Source of the DNA: Dallia pectoralis
Taxonomy: Eukaryota; Chordata; Actinopteri; Esociformes; Umbridae
NCBI GenBank assembly: GCA_029465975.1
Contig: CM055737.1
Coordinates: 19,059,502-19,123,501, forward strand
Reading direction: 5' to 3'
Length of the DNA stretch: 64,000 bases
Below the pieces are notes generated by a model. It was given only the letters and a program-made list of their open reading frames with translations. It did not search any database and had not been told where the DNA came from. This document shows positions 24,411-37,427 of the stretch, in pieces. Every line of letters begins with the position of its first letter. The first letter of the stretch is position 1. A program made the translations under genes and the position numbers.

Positions 24411-26422
24411 TATTAGAACATTTGAAAATACAGCTGTTATTGATTTCTTCACTGCATAATTAACTTTTTGATTGATTGTTTCTTCCCGCCAAGAAAATAA
24501 CAAAATGCTTACAACACTAGATATTCCTAGGCGGTCTCCCATCCAAGTACTAACCAAGCCCGACCCTGCTTGGCTTCCGAGATCAGACGAGATCGGGCGT
24601 TTTCAGGGTGGTGTGGCCGTAAGCTGTTAGACAAGTTGAAATTACAGCTCTTATTGATTTCTTCACTGCATAATTCACTTTTTGATTGATTGTTTCTTCC
24701 CGCCATGAAAATAACAAAATGCTTACAACACTAGATATTCCCAGGCGGTCTCCCATCCAAGTACTAACCAAGCCCAACCCTGCTTGGCTTCCGAGATCAG
24801 ACGAGATCGGGCGTTTTCAGGGTGGTGTGGCCGTAAGCTATTAGAAAAGTTGAAATTACAGCTCTTATTGATTTCTTCACTGCATAATTAACTTTTTGAT
24901 TGTTTGTTTCTTCCTGCCAAGAAAATAACAAAATGCTTACAACACTAGATATTTCCAGGCGGTCTCCCATCCAAGTAGTAACCAAGCCCGACCCTGTTTG
25001 GTTTCCGAGATCAGGCGTTTTCAGGGTGGTGTGGCCGTAGGGTATTAGAACATTTGAAAATACAGCTGTTATTGATTTCTTCACTGCATAATTAACTTTT
25101 TGATTGATTGTTTCTTCCCGCCAAGAAAATAACAAAATGCATACAACACTAGATATTCCAAGGCGGTCTCCCATCCAAGTACTAACCAAGCCCAACCCTG
25201 CTTGGCTTCCGAGATCAGACGAGATCGGGCGTTTTCAGGGTGGTGTGGCCTTAAGCTATTAGACAAGTTGAAATTACAGCTCTTATTGATTTCTTCACTG
25301 CATAATTCACTTTTTGATTGATTGTTTCTTCCCGCCATGAAAATAACATAATGCTTACAACACTAGATATTCCCAGGCGGTCTCCCATCCAAGTACTAAC
25401 CAAGCCCAACCCTGCTTGGCTTCCGAGATCAGACGAGATCGGTCGTTTTCAGGGTGGTGTGGCCGTAAGCTATTAGAAGAGTTGAAATTACAGCTGTTAT
25501 TGATATCTTCACTGCGTAATTAACTTTTTGATAGATTGTTTCTTCCCGCCAAGAAAATAACAAAATGCTTACAACACTAGATATTCCTAGGCGGTCGCCT
25601 ATCCAAGTACTAACCAAGCCCGACCCTGCTTGGCTTCCGAGATCAGACGAGATCGGGCGTTTTCAGGGTGGTGTGGCCGTAAGCTATTAGACAAGTTGAA
25701 ATTACAGCTCTTATTGATTTCTTCACTGCATAATTCACTTTTTGATTGATTGTTTCTTCCCGCCATGAAAATAACAAAATGCTTACAACACTAGATATTC
25801 CCAGGCGGTCTCCCATCCAAGTACTAACCAAGCCCAACCCTGCTTGGCTTCCGAGATCAGACGAGATCGGGCGTTTTCAGGGTGGTGTGGCCGTAAGCTA
25901 TTAGAAGAGTTGAAATTACAGCTGTTATTGATTTCTTCACTGCATAATTAACTTTTTGATAGATTGTTTCTTCCCGCCAAGAAAATAACAAAATGCTTAC
26001 AACACTAGATATTCCTAGGCGGTCGCCTATCCAAGTACTAACCAAGCCCGACCCTGCTTGGCTTCCGAGATCAGACGAGATCGGGCGTTTTCAGGGTGGT
26101 GTGGCCGTAAGCGATAAGACAAGTTGAAATTACAGCTCTTATTGATTTCTTCACTGCATAATTAACTTTTTGATTGATTGTTTCTTCCCGCCAAGAAAAT
26201 AACAAAATGCTTACAACACTAGATATTCCTAGGCGGTCTCCCATCCAAGTACTAACCAAGCCCGACCCTGCTTGGCTTCCGAGATCAGACGAGATCGGGC
26301 GTTTTCAGGGTGGTGTGGCCGTAAGCTATTAGAAAAGTTGAAATTACAGCTCTTATTGATTTCTTCACTGCATAATTAACTTTTTGATTGATTGTTTCTT
26401 CCTGCCAAGAAAATAACAAAAT

Positions 26423-26533
26423 GCTTACAACACTAGATATTTCCAGGCGGTCTCCCATCCAAGTACTAACCAAGCCCAACCCTGTTTGGTTTCAGACGAG
26501 ATCAGGCGTTTTCAGGGTGGTGTGGCCGTAGGG
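26423..26533 (-). pseudogene. 5S rRNA copy, 7-nt deletion class
   Basis: A 111-nt core with the TTTCAGACGAGATC junction and the CCCTAC 5' end, adjoining the long run of normal copies that begins at 26630. Confidence 0.8.
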
Positions 26534-28124
26534 TATTAGAACATTTGAAAATACAGCTGTTATTGATTTCTTCACTGCATAATTAACTTTTTGATTGATT
26601 GTTTCTTCCCGCCAAGAAAATAACAAAATGCTTACAACACTAGATATTCCTAGGCGGTCTCCCATCCAAGTACTAACCAAGCCCGACCCTGCTTGGCTTC
26701 CGAGATCAGACGAGATCGGGCGTTTTCAGGGTGGTGTGGCCGTAAGCTATTAGAAAGTTGAAATTACAGCTCTTATTGATTTCTTCACTGCATAATTAAC
26801 TTTTTGATTGATTGTTTCTTCCCGCCATGAAAATAACAAAATGCTTACAACACTAGATATTCCCAGGCGGTCTCCCATCCAAGTACTAACCAAGCCCGAC
26901 CCTGCTTGGCTTCCGAGATCAGACGAGATCGGGCGTTTTCAGGGTGGTGTGGCCGTAAGCTATTAGAAAAGTTGAAATTACAGCTCTTATTGATTTCTTC
27001 ACTGCATAATTAACTTTTTGATTGATTGTTTCTTCCCGCCAAGAAAATAACAAAATGCTTACAACACTAGATATTCCCAGGCGGTCTCCCATCCAAGTAC
27101 TAACCAAGCCCAACCCTGCTTGGCTTCCGAGATCAGACGAGATCGGGCGTTTTCAGGGTGGTGTGGCCGTAAGCTATTAGAAGAGTTGAAATTACAGCTG
27201 TTATTGATTTCTTCACTGCATAATTAACTTTTTGATTGATTGTTTCTTCCCGCCAAGAAAATAACAAAATGCTTACAACACTAGATATTCCTAGGCGGTC
27301 TCCCATCCAAGTACTAACCAAGCCCGACCCTGCTTGGCTTCCGAGATCAGACGAGATCGGGCGTTTTCAGGGTGGTGTGGCCGTAAGCTATTAGAAAGTT
27401 GAAATTACAGCTCTTATTGATTTCTTCACTGCATAATTAACTTTTTGATTGATTGTTTCTTCCCGCCAAGAAAATAACAAAATGCTTACAACACTAGATA
27501 TTCCCAGGCGGTCTCCCATCCAAGTACTAACCAAGCCCAACCCTGCTTGGCTTCCGAGATCAGACGAGATCGGGCGTTTTCAGGGTGGTGTGGCCGTAAG
27601 CTATTAGAAAGTTGAAATTACAGCTGTTATTGATTTCTTCACTGCATAATTAACTTTTTGATTGATTGTTTCTTCCCGCCAAGAAAATAACAAAATGCTT
27701 ACAACACTAGATATTCCTAGGCGGTCTCCCATCCAAGTACTAACCAAGCCCAACCCTGCTTGGCTTCCGAGATCAGACGAGATCGGGCGTTTTCAGGGTG
27801 GTGTGGCCGTAAGCTATTAGAAGAGTTGAAATTACAGCTGTTATTGATTTCTTCACTGCATAATTAACTTTTTGATTGATTGTTTCTTCCCGCCAAGAAA
27901 ATAACAAAATGCTTACAACACTAGATATTCCTAGGCGGTCTCCCATCCAAGTACTAACCAAGCCCAACCCTGCTTGGCTTCCGAGATCAGACGAGATCGG
28001 GCGTTTTCAGGGTGGTGTGGCCGTAAGCTATTAGAAGAGTTGAAATTACAGCTGTTATTGATTTCTTCACTGCATAATTAACTTTTTGATTGATTGTTTC
28101 TTCCCGCCAAGAAAATAACAAAAT

Positions 28125-28236
28125 GCTTACAACACTAGATATTCCTAGGCGGTCTCCCATCCAAGTACTAACCAAGCCCGACCCTGCTTGGCTTCCGAGA
28201 TCAGGCGGGCGTTTTCAGGGTGGTGTGGCCGTAGGC
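28125..28236 (-). pseudogene. 5S rRNA copy with 6-nt loss at the loop C hotspot
   Basis: Plus strand GAGATCAGGCGGGCG: loop C shortened by 6 nt in a singleton junction. It is flanked by normal genes on both sides. Confidence 0.75.
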
Positions 28237-28546
28237 TATTAGAACATTTGAAATTACAGCTGTTATTGATTTCTTCACTGCATAATTAACTTTTTGATTG
28301 ATTGTTTCTTCCCGCCAAGAAAATAACAAAATGCTTACAACACTAGATATTCCTAGGCGGTCTCCCATCCAAGTACTAACCAAGCCCGACCCTGCTTGGC
28401 TTCCGAGATCAGACGAGATCGGGCGTTTTCAGGGTGGTGTGGCCGTAAGCTATTAGACAAGTTGAAATTACAGCTCTTATTGATTTCTTCACTGCATAAT
28501 TAACTTTTTGATTGATTGTTTCTTCCCGCCAAGAAAATAACAAAAT

Positions 28547-28664
28547 GCTTACAACACTAGATATTCCTAGGCGGTCTCCCATCCAAGTACTAACCAAGCC
28601 CAACCCTGCTTGGCTTCCGAGATCAGACGAGATCGGGCGTTTTCAGGGTGGTGTGGCCGTAAGC
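28547..28664 (-). rRNA. 5S rRNA gene, normal copy in the homogeneous 26.6-30.4 kb stretch
   Basis: Full-length core with intact helix I, helix III, loop C, box A and box C. It sits among more than a dozen consecutive full-length neighbours spaced 213-214 bp, which makes this stretch a good candidate for the transcribed part of the array. The upstream flank carries the TTGTCTAATA form of the 5' flank (plus-strand TATTAGACAAG) rather than TTTTCTAATA. Confidence 0.94.
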
Positions 28665-30471
28665 TATTAGACAAGTTGAAATTACAGCTCTTATTGATTT
28701 CTTCACTGCATAATTAACTTTTTGATTGATTGTTTCTTCCCGCCAAGAAAATAACAAAATGCTTACAACACTAGATATTCCCAGGCGGTCTCCCATCCAA
28801 GTACTAACCAAGCCCAACCCTGCTTGGCTTCCGAGATCAGACGAGATCGGGCGTTTTCAGGGTGGTGTGGCCGTAAGCTATTAGAAGAGTTGAAATTACA
28901 GCTGTTATTGATTTCTTCACTGCATAATTAACTTTTTGATTGATTGTTTCTTCCCGCCAAGAAAATAACAAAATGCTTACAACACTAGATATTCCTAGGC
29001 GGTCTCCCATCCAAGTACTAACCAAGCCCGACCCTGCTTGGCTTCCGAGATCAGACGAGATCGGGCGTTTTCAGGGTGGTGTGGCCGTAAGCTATTAGAC
29101 AAGTTGAAATTACAGCTCTTATTGATTTCTTCACTGCATAATTAACTTTTTGATTGATTGTTTCTTCCCGCCATGAAAATAACAAAATGCTTACAACACT
29201 AGATATTCCTAGGCGGTCTCCCATCCAAGTACTAACCAAGCCCAACCCTGCTTGGCTTCCGAGATCAGACGAGATCGGGCGTTTTCAGGGTGGTGTGGCC
29301 GTAAGCTATTAGAAAGTTGAAATTACAGCTCTTATTGATTTCTTCACTGCATAATTAACTTTTTGATTGATTGTTTCTTCCCGCCAAGAAAATAACAAAA
29401 TGCTTACAACACTAGATATTCCTAGGCGGTCTCCCATCCAAGTACTAACCAAGCCCGACCCTGCTTGGCTTCCGAGATCAGACGAGATCAGGCGTTTTCA
29501 GGGTGGTGTGGCCGTAAGCTATTAGACAAGTTGAAATTACAGCTCTTATTGATTTCTTCACTGCATAATTAACTTTTTGATTGATTGTTTCTTCCCGCCA
29601 AGAAAATAACAAAATGCTTACAACACTAGATATTCCCAGGCGGTCTCCCATCCAAGTACTAACCAAGCCCGACCCTGCTTGGCTTCCGAGATCAGACGAG
29701 ATCGGGCGTTTTCAGGGTGGTGTGGCCGTAAGCTATTAGAAGAGTTGAAATTACAGCTGTTATTGATTTCTTCACTGCATAATTAACTTTTTGATTGATT
29801 GTTTCTTCCCGCCAAGAAAATAACAAAATGCTTACAACACTAGATATTCCTAGGCGGTCTCCCATCCAAGTACTAACCAAGCCCGACCCTGCTTGGCTTC
29901 CGAGATCAGACGAGATCGGGCGTTTTCAGGGTGGTGTGGCCGTAAGCTATTAGACAAGTTGAAATTACAGCTCTTATTGATTTCTTCACTGCATAATTAA
30001 CTTTTTGATTGATTGTTTCTTCCCGCCATGAAAATAACAAAATGCTTACAACACTAGATACTCCCAGGCGGTCTCCCATCCAAGTACTAACCAAGCCCAA
30101 CCCTGCTTGGCTTCCGAGATCAGACGAGATCAGGCGTTTTCAGGGTGGTGTGGCCGTAAGCTATTAGAAAAGTTGAAATTACAGCTCTTATTGATTTCTT
30201 CACTGCATAATTAACTTTTTGATTGTTTGTTTCTTCCTGCCAAGAAAATAACAAAATGCTTACAACACTAGATATTCCCAGGCGGTCTCCCATCCAAGTA
30301 CTAACCAAGCCCGACCCTGTTTGGTTTCCGAGATCAGATGAGATCGGGCGTTTTCAGGGTGGTGTGGCCGTAAGCTATTAGAACATTTGAAAATACAGCT
30401 GTTATTGATTTCTTCACTGCATAATTAACTTTTTGATTGATTGTTTCTTCCCGCCAAGAAAATAACAAAAT

Positions 30472-30542
30472 GCTTACAACACTAGATATTCCTAGGCGGT
30501 CTCCCATCCAAGTACTAACCAAGCCCTGGTGTGGCCGTAGGG
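30472..30542 (-). pseudogene. 5S rRNA pseudogene, 71 nt, 47-nt internal deletion
   Basis: Plus strand reads ACCAAGCCCTGGTGTGGCC: the middle of the gene, roughly core nt 17-63, is missing, including helices II and III and box A. Box C and both ends remain. It is the shortest complete copy in the window and sits about 500 bp from a gap. A real deletion and a local assembly collapse are both possible. Confidence 0.85.
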
Positions 30543-30852
30543 TATTAGAACATTTGAAAATACAGCTGTTATTGATTTCTTCACTGCATAATTAACTTTT
30601 TGATTGATTGTTTCTTCCCGCCAAGAAAATAACAAAATGCTTACAACACTAGATATTCCTAGGCGGTCTCCCATCCAAGTACTAACCAAGCCCGACCCTG
30701 CTTGGCTTCCGAGATCAGACGAGATCGGGCGTTTTCAGGGTGGTGTGGCCGTAAGCTATTAGACAAGTTGAAATTACAGCTCTTATTGATTTCTTCACTG
30801 CATAATTAACTTTTTGATTGATTGTTTCTTCCCGCCAAGAAAATAACAAAAT

Positions 30853-30962
30853 GCTTACAACACTAGATATTCCTAGGCGGTCTCCCATCCAAGTACTAAC
30901 CAAGCCCACCCTGCTTGGCTTCCGAGATCAGAGATCGTTTTCAGGGTGGTGTGGCCGTAGGG
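30853..30962 (-). pseudogene. 5S rRNA copy with several small deletions
   Basis: A 110-nt core: plus strand GATCAGAGATCGTTTTC and a shortened CCCACCCTG run. Loop C and helix III are both altered. It is the last complete copy before the second gap. Confidence 0.78.
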
Positions 30963-31026
30963 TATTAGAACAGTTGAAATTACAGCTGTTATTGATTTCT
31001 TCACTGCATAATTAACTTTTTGATTG

Positions 31027-31526
31027 NNNNNNNNNNNNNNNNNNNNNNNNNNNNNNNNNNNNNNNNNNNNNNNNNNNNNNNNNNNNNNNNNNNNNNNNNN
31101 NNNNNNNNNNNNNNNNNNNNNNNNNNNNNNNNNNNNNNNNNNNNNNNNNNNNNNNNNNNNNNNNNNNNNNNNNNNNNNNNNNNNNNNNNNNNNNNNNNNN
31201 NNNNNNNNNNNNNNNNNNNNNNNNNNNNNNNNNNNNNNNNNNNNNNNNNNNNNNNNNNNNNNNNNNNNNNNNNNNNNNNNNNNNNNNNNNNNNNNNNNNN
31301 NNNNNNNNNNNNNNNNNNNNNNNNNNNNNNNNNNNNNNNNNNNNNNNNNNNNNNNNNNNNNNNNNNNNNNNNNNNNNNNNNNNNNNNNNNNNNNNNNNNN
31401 NNNNNNNNNNNNNNNNNNNNNNNNNNNNNNNNNNNNNNNNNNNNNNNNNNNNNNNNNNNNNNNNNNNNNNNNNNNNNNNNNNNNNNNNNNNNNNNNNNNN
31501 NNNNNNNNNNNNNNNNNNNNNNNNNN
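31027..31526. other. Assembly gap, 500 N, at an orientation switch
   Basis: Exactly 500 Ns. Genes point left before it and right after it. The left contig stops at TTTTTGATTG in the spacer and the right contig starts at ATCAAAAAG, which is the same spacer position read on the other strand. Confidence 0.98.
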
Positions 31527-31588
31527 ATCAAAAAGTTAATTATGCAGTGAAGAAATCAATAACAGCTGTATTTTCAAATGTTCTAATA

Positions 31589-32308
31589 CCCTACGGCCAC
31601 ACCACCCTGAAAACGCCTGATCTCGGAAACCAAACCGGGTCGGGCTTGGTTAGTACTTGGATGGGAGACCGCCTGGAAATATCTAGTGTTGTAAGCATTT
31701 TGTTATTTTCTTGGCGGGAAGAAACAAACAATCAAAAAGTTAATTATGCAGTGAAGAAATCAATAAGAGCTGTAATTTCAACTTTTCTAATAGCTTACGG
31801 CCACAACACCCTGAAAACGCCCGATCTCGGAAGCCAAACAGGGTCGGGCTTGGTTAGTACTTGGATGGGAGACCACCTAGTAATATCTAGTGTTGTAAGC
31901 ATTTTGTTATTTTCTTGGCGGGAAGAAACAATTAATCAAAAAGTTAATTATGCAGTGAAGAAATCAATAACAGCTGTATTTTCAAATGTTCTAATAGCTT
32001 ACGGCCACACCACCCTGAAAACGCCTGATCTCGGAAACCAAACCGGGTCGGGCTTGGTTAGTACTTGGATGGGAGACCGCCTGGAAATATCTAGTGTTGT
32101 AAGCATTTTGTTATTTTCTTGGCGGGAAGAAACAAACAAACAAAAAGTTAATTATGCAGTGAAGAAATCAATAACAGCTGTAATTTCAACTTTTCTAATA
32201 GCTTACGGCCACAACACCCTGAAAACGCCCGATCTCGGAAGCCAAACAGGGTCGGGCTTGGTTAGTACTTGGATGGGAGACCGCCTAGTAATATCTAGTG
32301 TTGTAAGC
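31589..32308 (+). pseudogene. Run of four consecutive loop C deletion copies
   Basis: Cores at 31589, 31793, 31997 and 32201, all 108 nt with a strict 204-bp period. The first has the CCCTAC 5' end; the second and fourth have GCTTAC with C14A (GGCCACAAC). A58C (CCGGG instead of CAGGG) in the first and third disturbs helix II. The order of the four types is reproduced at 34515 and 37428. Confidence 0.85.
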
Positions 32309-32404
32309 ATTTTGTTAGTTTCTTGGCGGGAAGAAACAATCTATCAAAAAGTTAATTATGCAGTGAAGAAATCAATAACAGCTGTAATTTCAACTCTTCT
32401 TATA

Positions 32405-34932
32405 GCTTACGGCCACACCACCCTGAAAACGCCCGATCTCGTCTGATCTCGGAAGCCAAGCAGGGTTGGGCTTGGTTAGTACTTGGATGGGAGACCGCCT
32501 AGTAATATCTAGTGTTGTAAGCATTTTGTTAGTTTCTTGGCGGGAAGAAACAATCTATCAAAAAGTTAATAATGCAGTGAAGAAATCAATAACAGCTGTA
32601 ATTTCAACTCTTCTTATAGCTTACGGCCACACCACCCTGAAAACGCCCGATCTCGTCTGATCTCGGAAGCCAAGCAGGGTTTGGCTTGGTTAGTACTTGG
32701 ATGGGAGACCGCCTAGGAATATCTAGTGTTGTAAGCATTTTGTTATTTTCATGGCGGGAAGAAACAAACAATCAAAAAGTTAATTATGCAGTGAAGAAAT
32801 CAATAAGAGCTGTAATTTCAACTTTTCTTATAGCTTACGGCCACACCACCCTGAAAACGCCCGATCTTGGAAGCCAAACATGGTCGGGCTTGGTTAGTAC
32901 TTGGATGGGAGACCGCCTAGGAATATATAGTGTTGTAAGCATTTTGTTATTTTCATGGCGGGAAGAAACAATCAATCAAAAAGTTAATTATGCAGTGAAG
33001 AAATCAATAAGAGCTGTAATTTCAACGTTTCTAATAGCTTACGGCCACACCACCCTGAAAACGCCCGATCTCGTCTGATCTCGGAAGCCAAGCAGGGTCG
33101 GGCTTGGTTAGTACTTGGATGGGAGACCGCCTAGGAATATCTAGTGTTGTAAGCATTTTGTTATTTTCTTGGCGGGAAGAAACAATCAATCAAAAAGTTA
33201 ATTATGCAGTGAAGAAATCAATAACAGCTGTATTTTCAAATGTTCTAATACCCTACGGCCACACCACCCTGAAAACGCCTGATCTCGGAAACCAAACAGG
33301 GTCGGGCTTGGTTAGTACTTGGATGGGAGACCGCCTGGAAATATCTAGTGTTGTAAGCATTTTGTTATTTTCTTGGCGGGAAGAAACAAACAATCAAAAA
33401 GTTAATTATGCAGTGAAGAAATCAATAACAGCTGTAATTTCAACTCTTCTAATAGCTTACGGCCACACCACCCTGAAAACGCCCGATCTCGTCTGATCTC
33501 GGAAGCCAAGCAGGGTTGGGCTTGGTTAGTACTTGGATGGGAGACCGCCTGGGAATATCTAGTGTTGTAAGCATTTTGTTATTTTCATGGCGGGAAGAAA
33601 CAATCAATCAAAAAGTGAATTATGCAGTGAAGAAATCAATAAGAGCTGTAATTTCAACTTGTCTAATAGCTTACGGCCACACCCCCCTGAAAACGCCCGA
33701 TCTCGTCTGATCTCGGAAGCCAAGCAGGGTTGGGCTTGGTTAGTACTTGGATGGGAGACCGCCTAGTAATATCTAGTGTTGTAAGCATTTTGTTAGTTTC
33801 TTGGCGGGAAGAAACAATCTATCAAAAAGTTAATAATGCAGTGAAGAAATCAATAACAGCTGTAATTTCAACTCTTCTTATAGCTTACGGCCACACCACC
33901 CTGAAAACGCCCGATCTCGTCTGATCTCGGAAGCCAAGCAGGGTTTGGCTTGGTTAGTACTTGGATGGGAGACCGCCTAGGAATATCTAGTGTTGTAAGC
34001 ATTTTGTTATTTTCATGGCGGGAAGAAACAAACAATCAAAAAGTTAATTATGCAGTGAAGAAATCAATAAGAGCTGTAATTTCAACTTTTCTTATAGCTT
34101 ACGGCCACACCACCCTGAAAACGCCCGATCTTGGAAGCCAAACATGGTCGGGCTTGGTTAGTACTTGGATGGGAGACCGCCTAGGAATATATAGTGTTGT
34201 AAGCATTTTGTTATTTTCATGGCGGGAAGAAACAATCAATCAAAAAGTTAATTATGCAGTGAAGAAATCAATAAGAGCTGTAATTTCAACGTTTCTAATA
34301 GCTTACGGCCACACCACCCTGAAAACGCCCGATCTCGTCTGATCTCGGAAGCCAAGCAGGGTCGGGCTTGGTTAGTACTTGGATGGGAGACCGCCTAGGA
34401 ATATCTAGTGTTGTAAGCATTTTGTTATTTTCTTGGCGGGAAGAAACAATCAATCAAAAAGTTAATTATGCAGTGAAGAAATCAATAACAGCTGTATTTT
34501 CAAATGTTCTAATACCCTACGGCCACACCACCCTGAAAACGCCTGATCTCGGAAACCAAACCGGGTCGGGCTTGGTTAGTACTTGGATGGGAGACCGCCT
34601 GGAAATATCTAGTGTTGTAAGCATTTTGTTATTTTCTTGGCGGGAAGAAACAAACAATCAAAAAGTTAATTATGCAGTGAAGAAATCAATAAGAGCTGTA
34701 ATTTCAACTTTTCTAATAGCTTACGGCCACAACACCCTGAAAACGCCCGATCTCGGAAGCCAAACAGGGTCGGGCTTGGTTAGTACTTGGATGGGAGACC
34801 GCCTAGTAATATCTAGTGTTGTAAGCATTTTGTTATTTTCTTGGCGGGAAGAAACAATTAATCAAAAAGTTAATTATGCAGTGAAGAAATCAATAACAGC
34901 TGTATTTTCAAATGTTCTAATAGCTTACGGCC
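32405..34932 (+). repeat. Higher-order repeat, 6 units, 1264 bp
   Basis: Units from 32405 run full, full, short, full, short, full, and the series restarts at 33669 with the same private marks (for instance ACATGG in the first short unit and AACGTTTC in the flank at 33030 and 34290). The series recurs at 38244 and 39508, again 1264 bp apart, and in part at 36584. The second copy diverges after about four units where the run of four short units begins. Confidence 0.85.
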
Positions 34933-35234
34933 ACACCACCCTGAAAACGCCTGATCTCGGAAACCAAACCGGGTCGGGCTTGGTTAGTACTTGGATGGGA
35001 GACCGCCTGGAAATATCTAGTGTTGTAAGCATTTTGTTATTTTCTTGGCGGGAAGAAACAAACAAACAAAAAGTTAATTATGCAGTGAAGAAATCAATAA
35101 CAGCTGTAATTTCAACTTTTCTAATAGCTTACGGCCACAACACCCTGAAAACGCCCGATCTCGGAAGCCAAACAGGGTCGGGCTTGGTTAGTACTTGGAT
35201 GGGAGACCGCCTAGTAATATCTAGTGTTGTAAGC
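34515..35234 (+). pseudogene. Run of four loop C deletion copies, second occurrence
   Basis: Cores at 34515, 34719, 34923 and 35127, with the same series of variants as 31589-32308. Because 204 is a multiple of 3 and the deletion removes an in-frame TGA, this run also creates a long but meaningless open frame (34368-35372). Confidence 0.85.
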
Positions 35235-36369
35235 ATTTTGTTAGTTTCTTGGCGGGAAGAAACAATCTATCAAAAAGTTAATTATGCAGTGAAGAAATCA
35301 ATAACAGCTGTAATTTCAACTCTTCTAATAGCTTACGGCCACACCACCCTGAAAACGCCCGATCTCGTCTGATCTCGGAAGCCAAGCAGGGTTGGGCTTG
35401 GTTAGTACTTGGATGGGAGACCGCCTGGGAATATCTAGTGTTGTAAGCATTTTGTTATTTTCATGGCGGGAAGAAACAATCAATCAAAAAGTTAATTATG
35501 CAGTGAAGAAATCAATAAGAGCTGTAATTTCAACTTGTCTAATAGCTTACGGCCACACCCCCCTGAAAACGCCCGATCTCGTCTGATCTCGGAAGCCAAG
35601 CAGGGTTGGGCTTGGTTAGTACTTGGATGGGAGACCGCCTGGCAATATCTAGTGTTGTAAGCATTTGTTATTTTCTTGGCGGGAAGAAACAATCAATCAA
35701 AAAGTTAATTATGCAGTGAAGAAATCAATAAGAGCTGTAATTTCAACTTTTCTATTAGCTTACGGCCACACCACCCTGAAAACGCCCGATCTCGGAAGCC
35801 AAACATGGTCGGGCTTGGTTAGTACTTGGATGGGAGACCGCCTAGGAATATATAGTGTTGTAAGCATTTTGTTATTTTCATGGCGGGAAGAAACAAACAA
35901 TCAAAAAGTTAATTATGCAGTGAAGAAATCAATAAGAGCTGTAATTTCAACTTTTCTAATAGCTTACGGCCACACCACCCTGAAAACGCCCGATCTTGGA
36001 AGCCAAACATGGTCGGGCTTGGTTAGTACTTGGATGGGAGACCGCCTAGGAATATCTAGTGTTGTAAGCATTTTGTTATTTTCTTGGCGGGAAGAAACAA
36101 TCAATCAAAAAGTTAATTATGCAGTGAAGAAATCAATAACAGCTGTATTTTCAAATGTTCTAATACCCTACGGCCACACCACCCTGAAAACGCCTGATCT
36201 CGGAAACCAAACAGGGTCGGGCTTGGTTAGTACTTGGATGGGAGACCGCCTGGAAATATCTAGTGTTGTAAGCATTTTGTTATTTTCTTGGCGGGAAGAA
36301 ACAAACAATCAAAAAGTTAATTATGCAGTGAAGAAATCAATAACAGCTGTAATTTCAACTCTTCTAATA

Positions 36370-36487
36370 GCTTACGGCCACACCACCCTGAAAACGCCCG
36401 ATCTCGTCTGATCTCGGAAGCCAAGCAGGGTTGGGCTTGGTTAGTACTTGGATGGGAGACCGCCTGGGAATATCTAGTGTTGTAAGC
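36370..36487 (+). rRNA. 5S rRNA gene, representative normal copy (T63 form, plus strand)
   Basis: Complete 118-nt core on the plus strand with all pairing segments intact. It differs from the C63 form at core position 63 (CAGGGTTGGG against CAGGGTCGGG) and has G at 97 (CCTGGG rather than CCTAGG). Both states recur through the array in full-length copies, so they look like two stable gene forms rather than damage. The following ATTTTG supplies the terminator. Confidence 0.94.
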
Positions 36488-37427
36488 ATTTTGTTATTTT
36501 CATGGCGGGAAGAAACAATCAATCAAAAAGTGAATTATGCAGTGAAGAAATCAATAAGAGCTGTAATTTCAACTTGTCTAATAGCTTACGGCCACACCCC
36601 CTGAAAACGCCCGATCTCGTCTGATCTCGGAAGCCAAGCAGGGTTGGGCTTGGTTAGTACTTGGATGGGAGACCGCCTAGTAATATCTAGTGTTGTAAGC
36701 ATTTTGTTATTTTCTTGGCGGGAAGAAACAATCTATCAAAAAGTTAATTATGCAGTGAAGAAATCAATAACAGCTGTAATTTCAACTCTTCTTATAGCTT
36801 ACGGCCACACCACCCTGAAAACGCCCGATCTCGTCTGATCTCGGAAGCCAAGCAGGGTTTGGCTTGGTTAGTACTTGGATGGGAGACCGCCTAGGAATAT
36901 CTAGTGTTGTAAGCATTTTGTTATTTTCATGGCGGGAAGAAACAAACAATCAAAAAGTTAATTATGCAGTGAAGAAATCAATAAGAGCTGTAATTTCAAC
37001 TTTTCTTATAGCTTACGGCCACACCACCCTGAAAACGCCCGATCTTGGAAGCCAAACATGGTCGGGCTTGGTTAGTACTTGGATGGGAGACCGCCTAGGA
37101 ATATATAGTGTTGTAAGCATTTTGTTATTTTCATGGCGGGAAGAAACAATCAATCAAAAAGTTAATTATGCAGTGAAGAAATCAATAAGAGCTGTAATTT
37201 CAACTTTCTAATAGCTTACGGCCACACCACCCTGAAAACGCCCGATCTCGTCTGATCTCGGAAGCCAAGCAGGGTCGGGCTTGGTTAGTACTTGGATGGG
37301 AGACCGCCTAGGAATATCTAGTGTTGTAAGCATTTTGTTATTTTCTTGGCGGGAAGAAACAATCAATCAAAAAGTTAATTATGCAGTGAAGAAATCAATA
37401 ACAGCTGTATTTTCAAATGTTCTAATA

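Larger units (their letters stand above)
18399..24624 (-). rRNA. 5S rRNA genes, block B part 3 (30 copies)
   Basis: Left edge:length: 18399:108, 18603:108, 18807:118, 19021:108, 19225:118, 19439:118, 19653:118, 19867:118, 20080:111, 20287:118, 20501:118, 20715:118, 20929:110, 21135:118, 21349:118, 21563:108, 21767:118, 21981:107, 22184:118, 22398:108, 22602:118, 22816:108, 23020:118, 23234:118, 23448:118, 23662:118, 23876:117, 24089:118, 24303:108, 24507:118. Box C variants are at 21981, 22398, 23448 and 23876. Some copies share a plus-strand motif GCTTAGCTTCCGACATC (19867, 20287, 22602, 24089), a diagnostic mark for one lineage of units. Confidence 0.93.
24721..30962 (-). rRNA. 5S rRNA genes, block B part 4 (30 copies, mostly normal)
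   Basis: Left edge:length: 24721:118, 24935:108, 25139:118, 25353:118, 25567:118, 25781:118, 25995:118, 26209:118, 26423:111, 26630:118, 26843:118, 27057:118, 27271:118, 27484:118, 27697:118, 27911:118, 28125:112, 28333:118, 28547:118, 28761:118, 28975:118, 29189:118, 29402:118, 29616:118, 29830:118, 30044:118, 30258:118, 30472:71, 30639:118, 30853:110. 25567 and 25995 are box C variants. From 26630 to 30375 almost every copy is full length, one of the two best stretches of apparently functional genes in the window. The last three copies before the gap include two damaged ones. Confidence 0.93.

Noticed and set aside
31000..31550. A biological head-to-head 5S promoter pair at the first inversion
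   Set aside because: The junction itself is unsequenced and coincides with a fixed-size gap. It is kept only as a possibility in the findings and not annotated as a feature.
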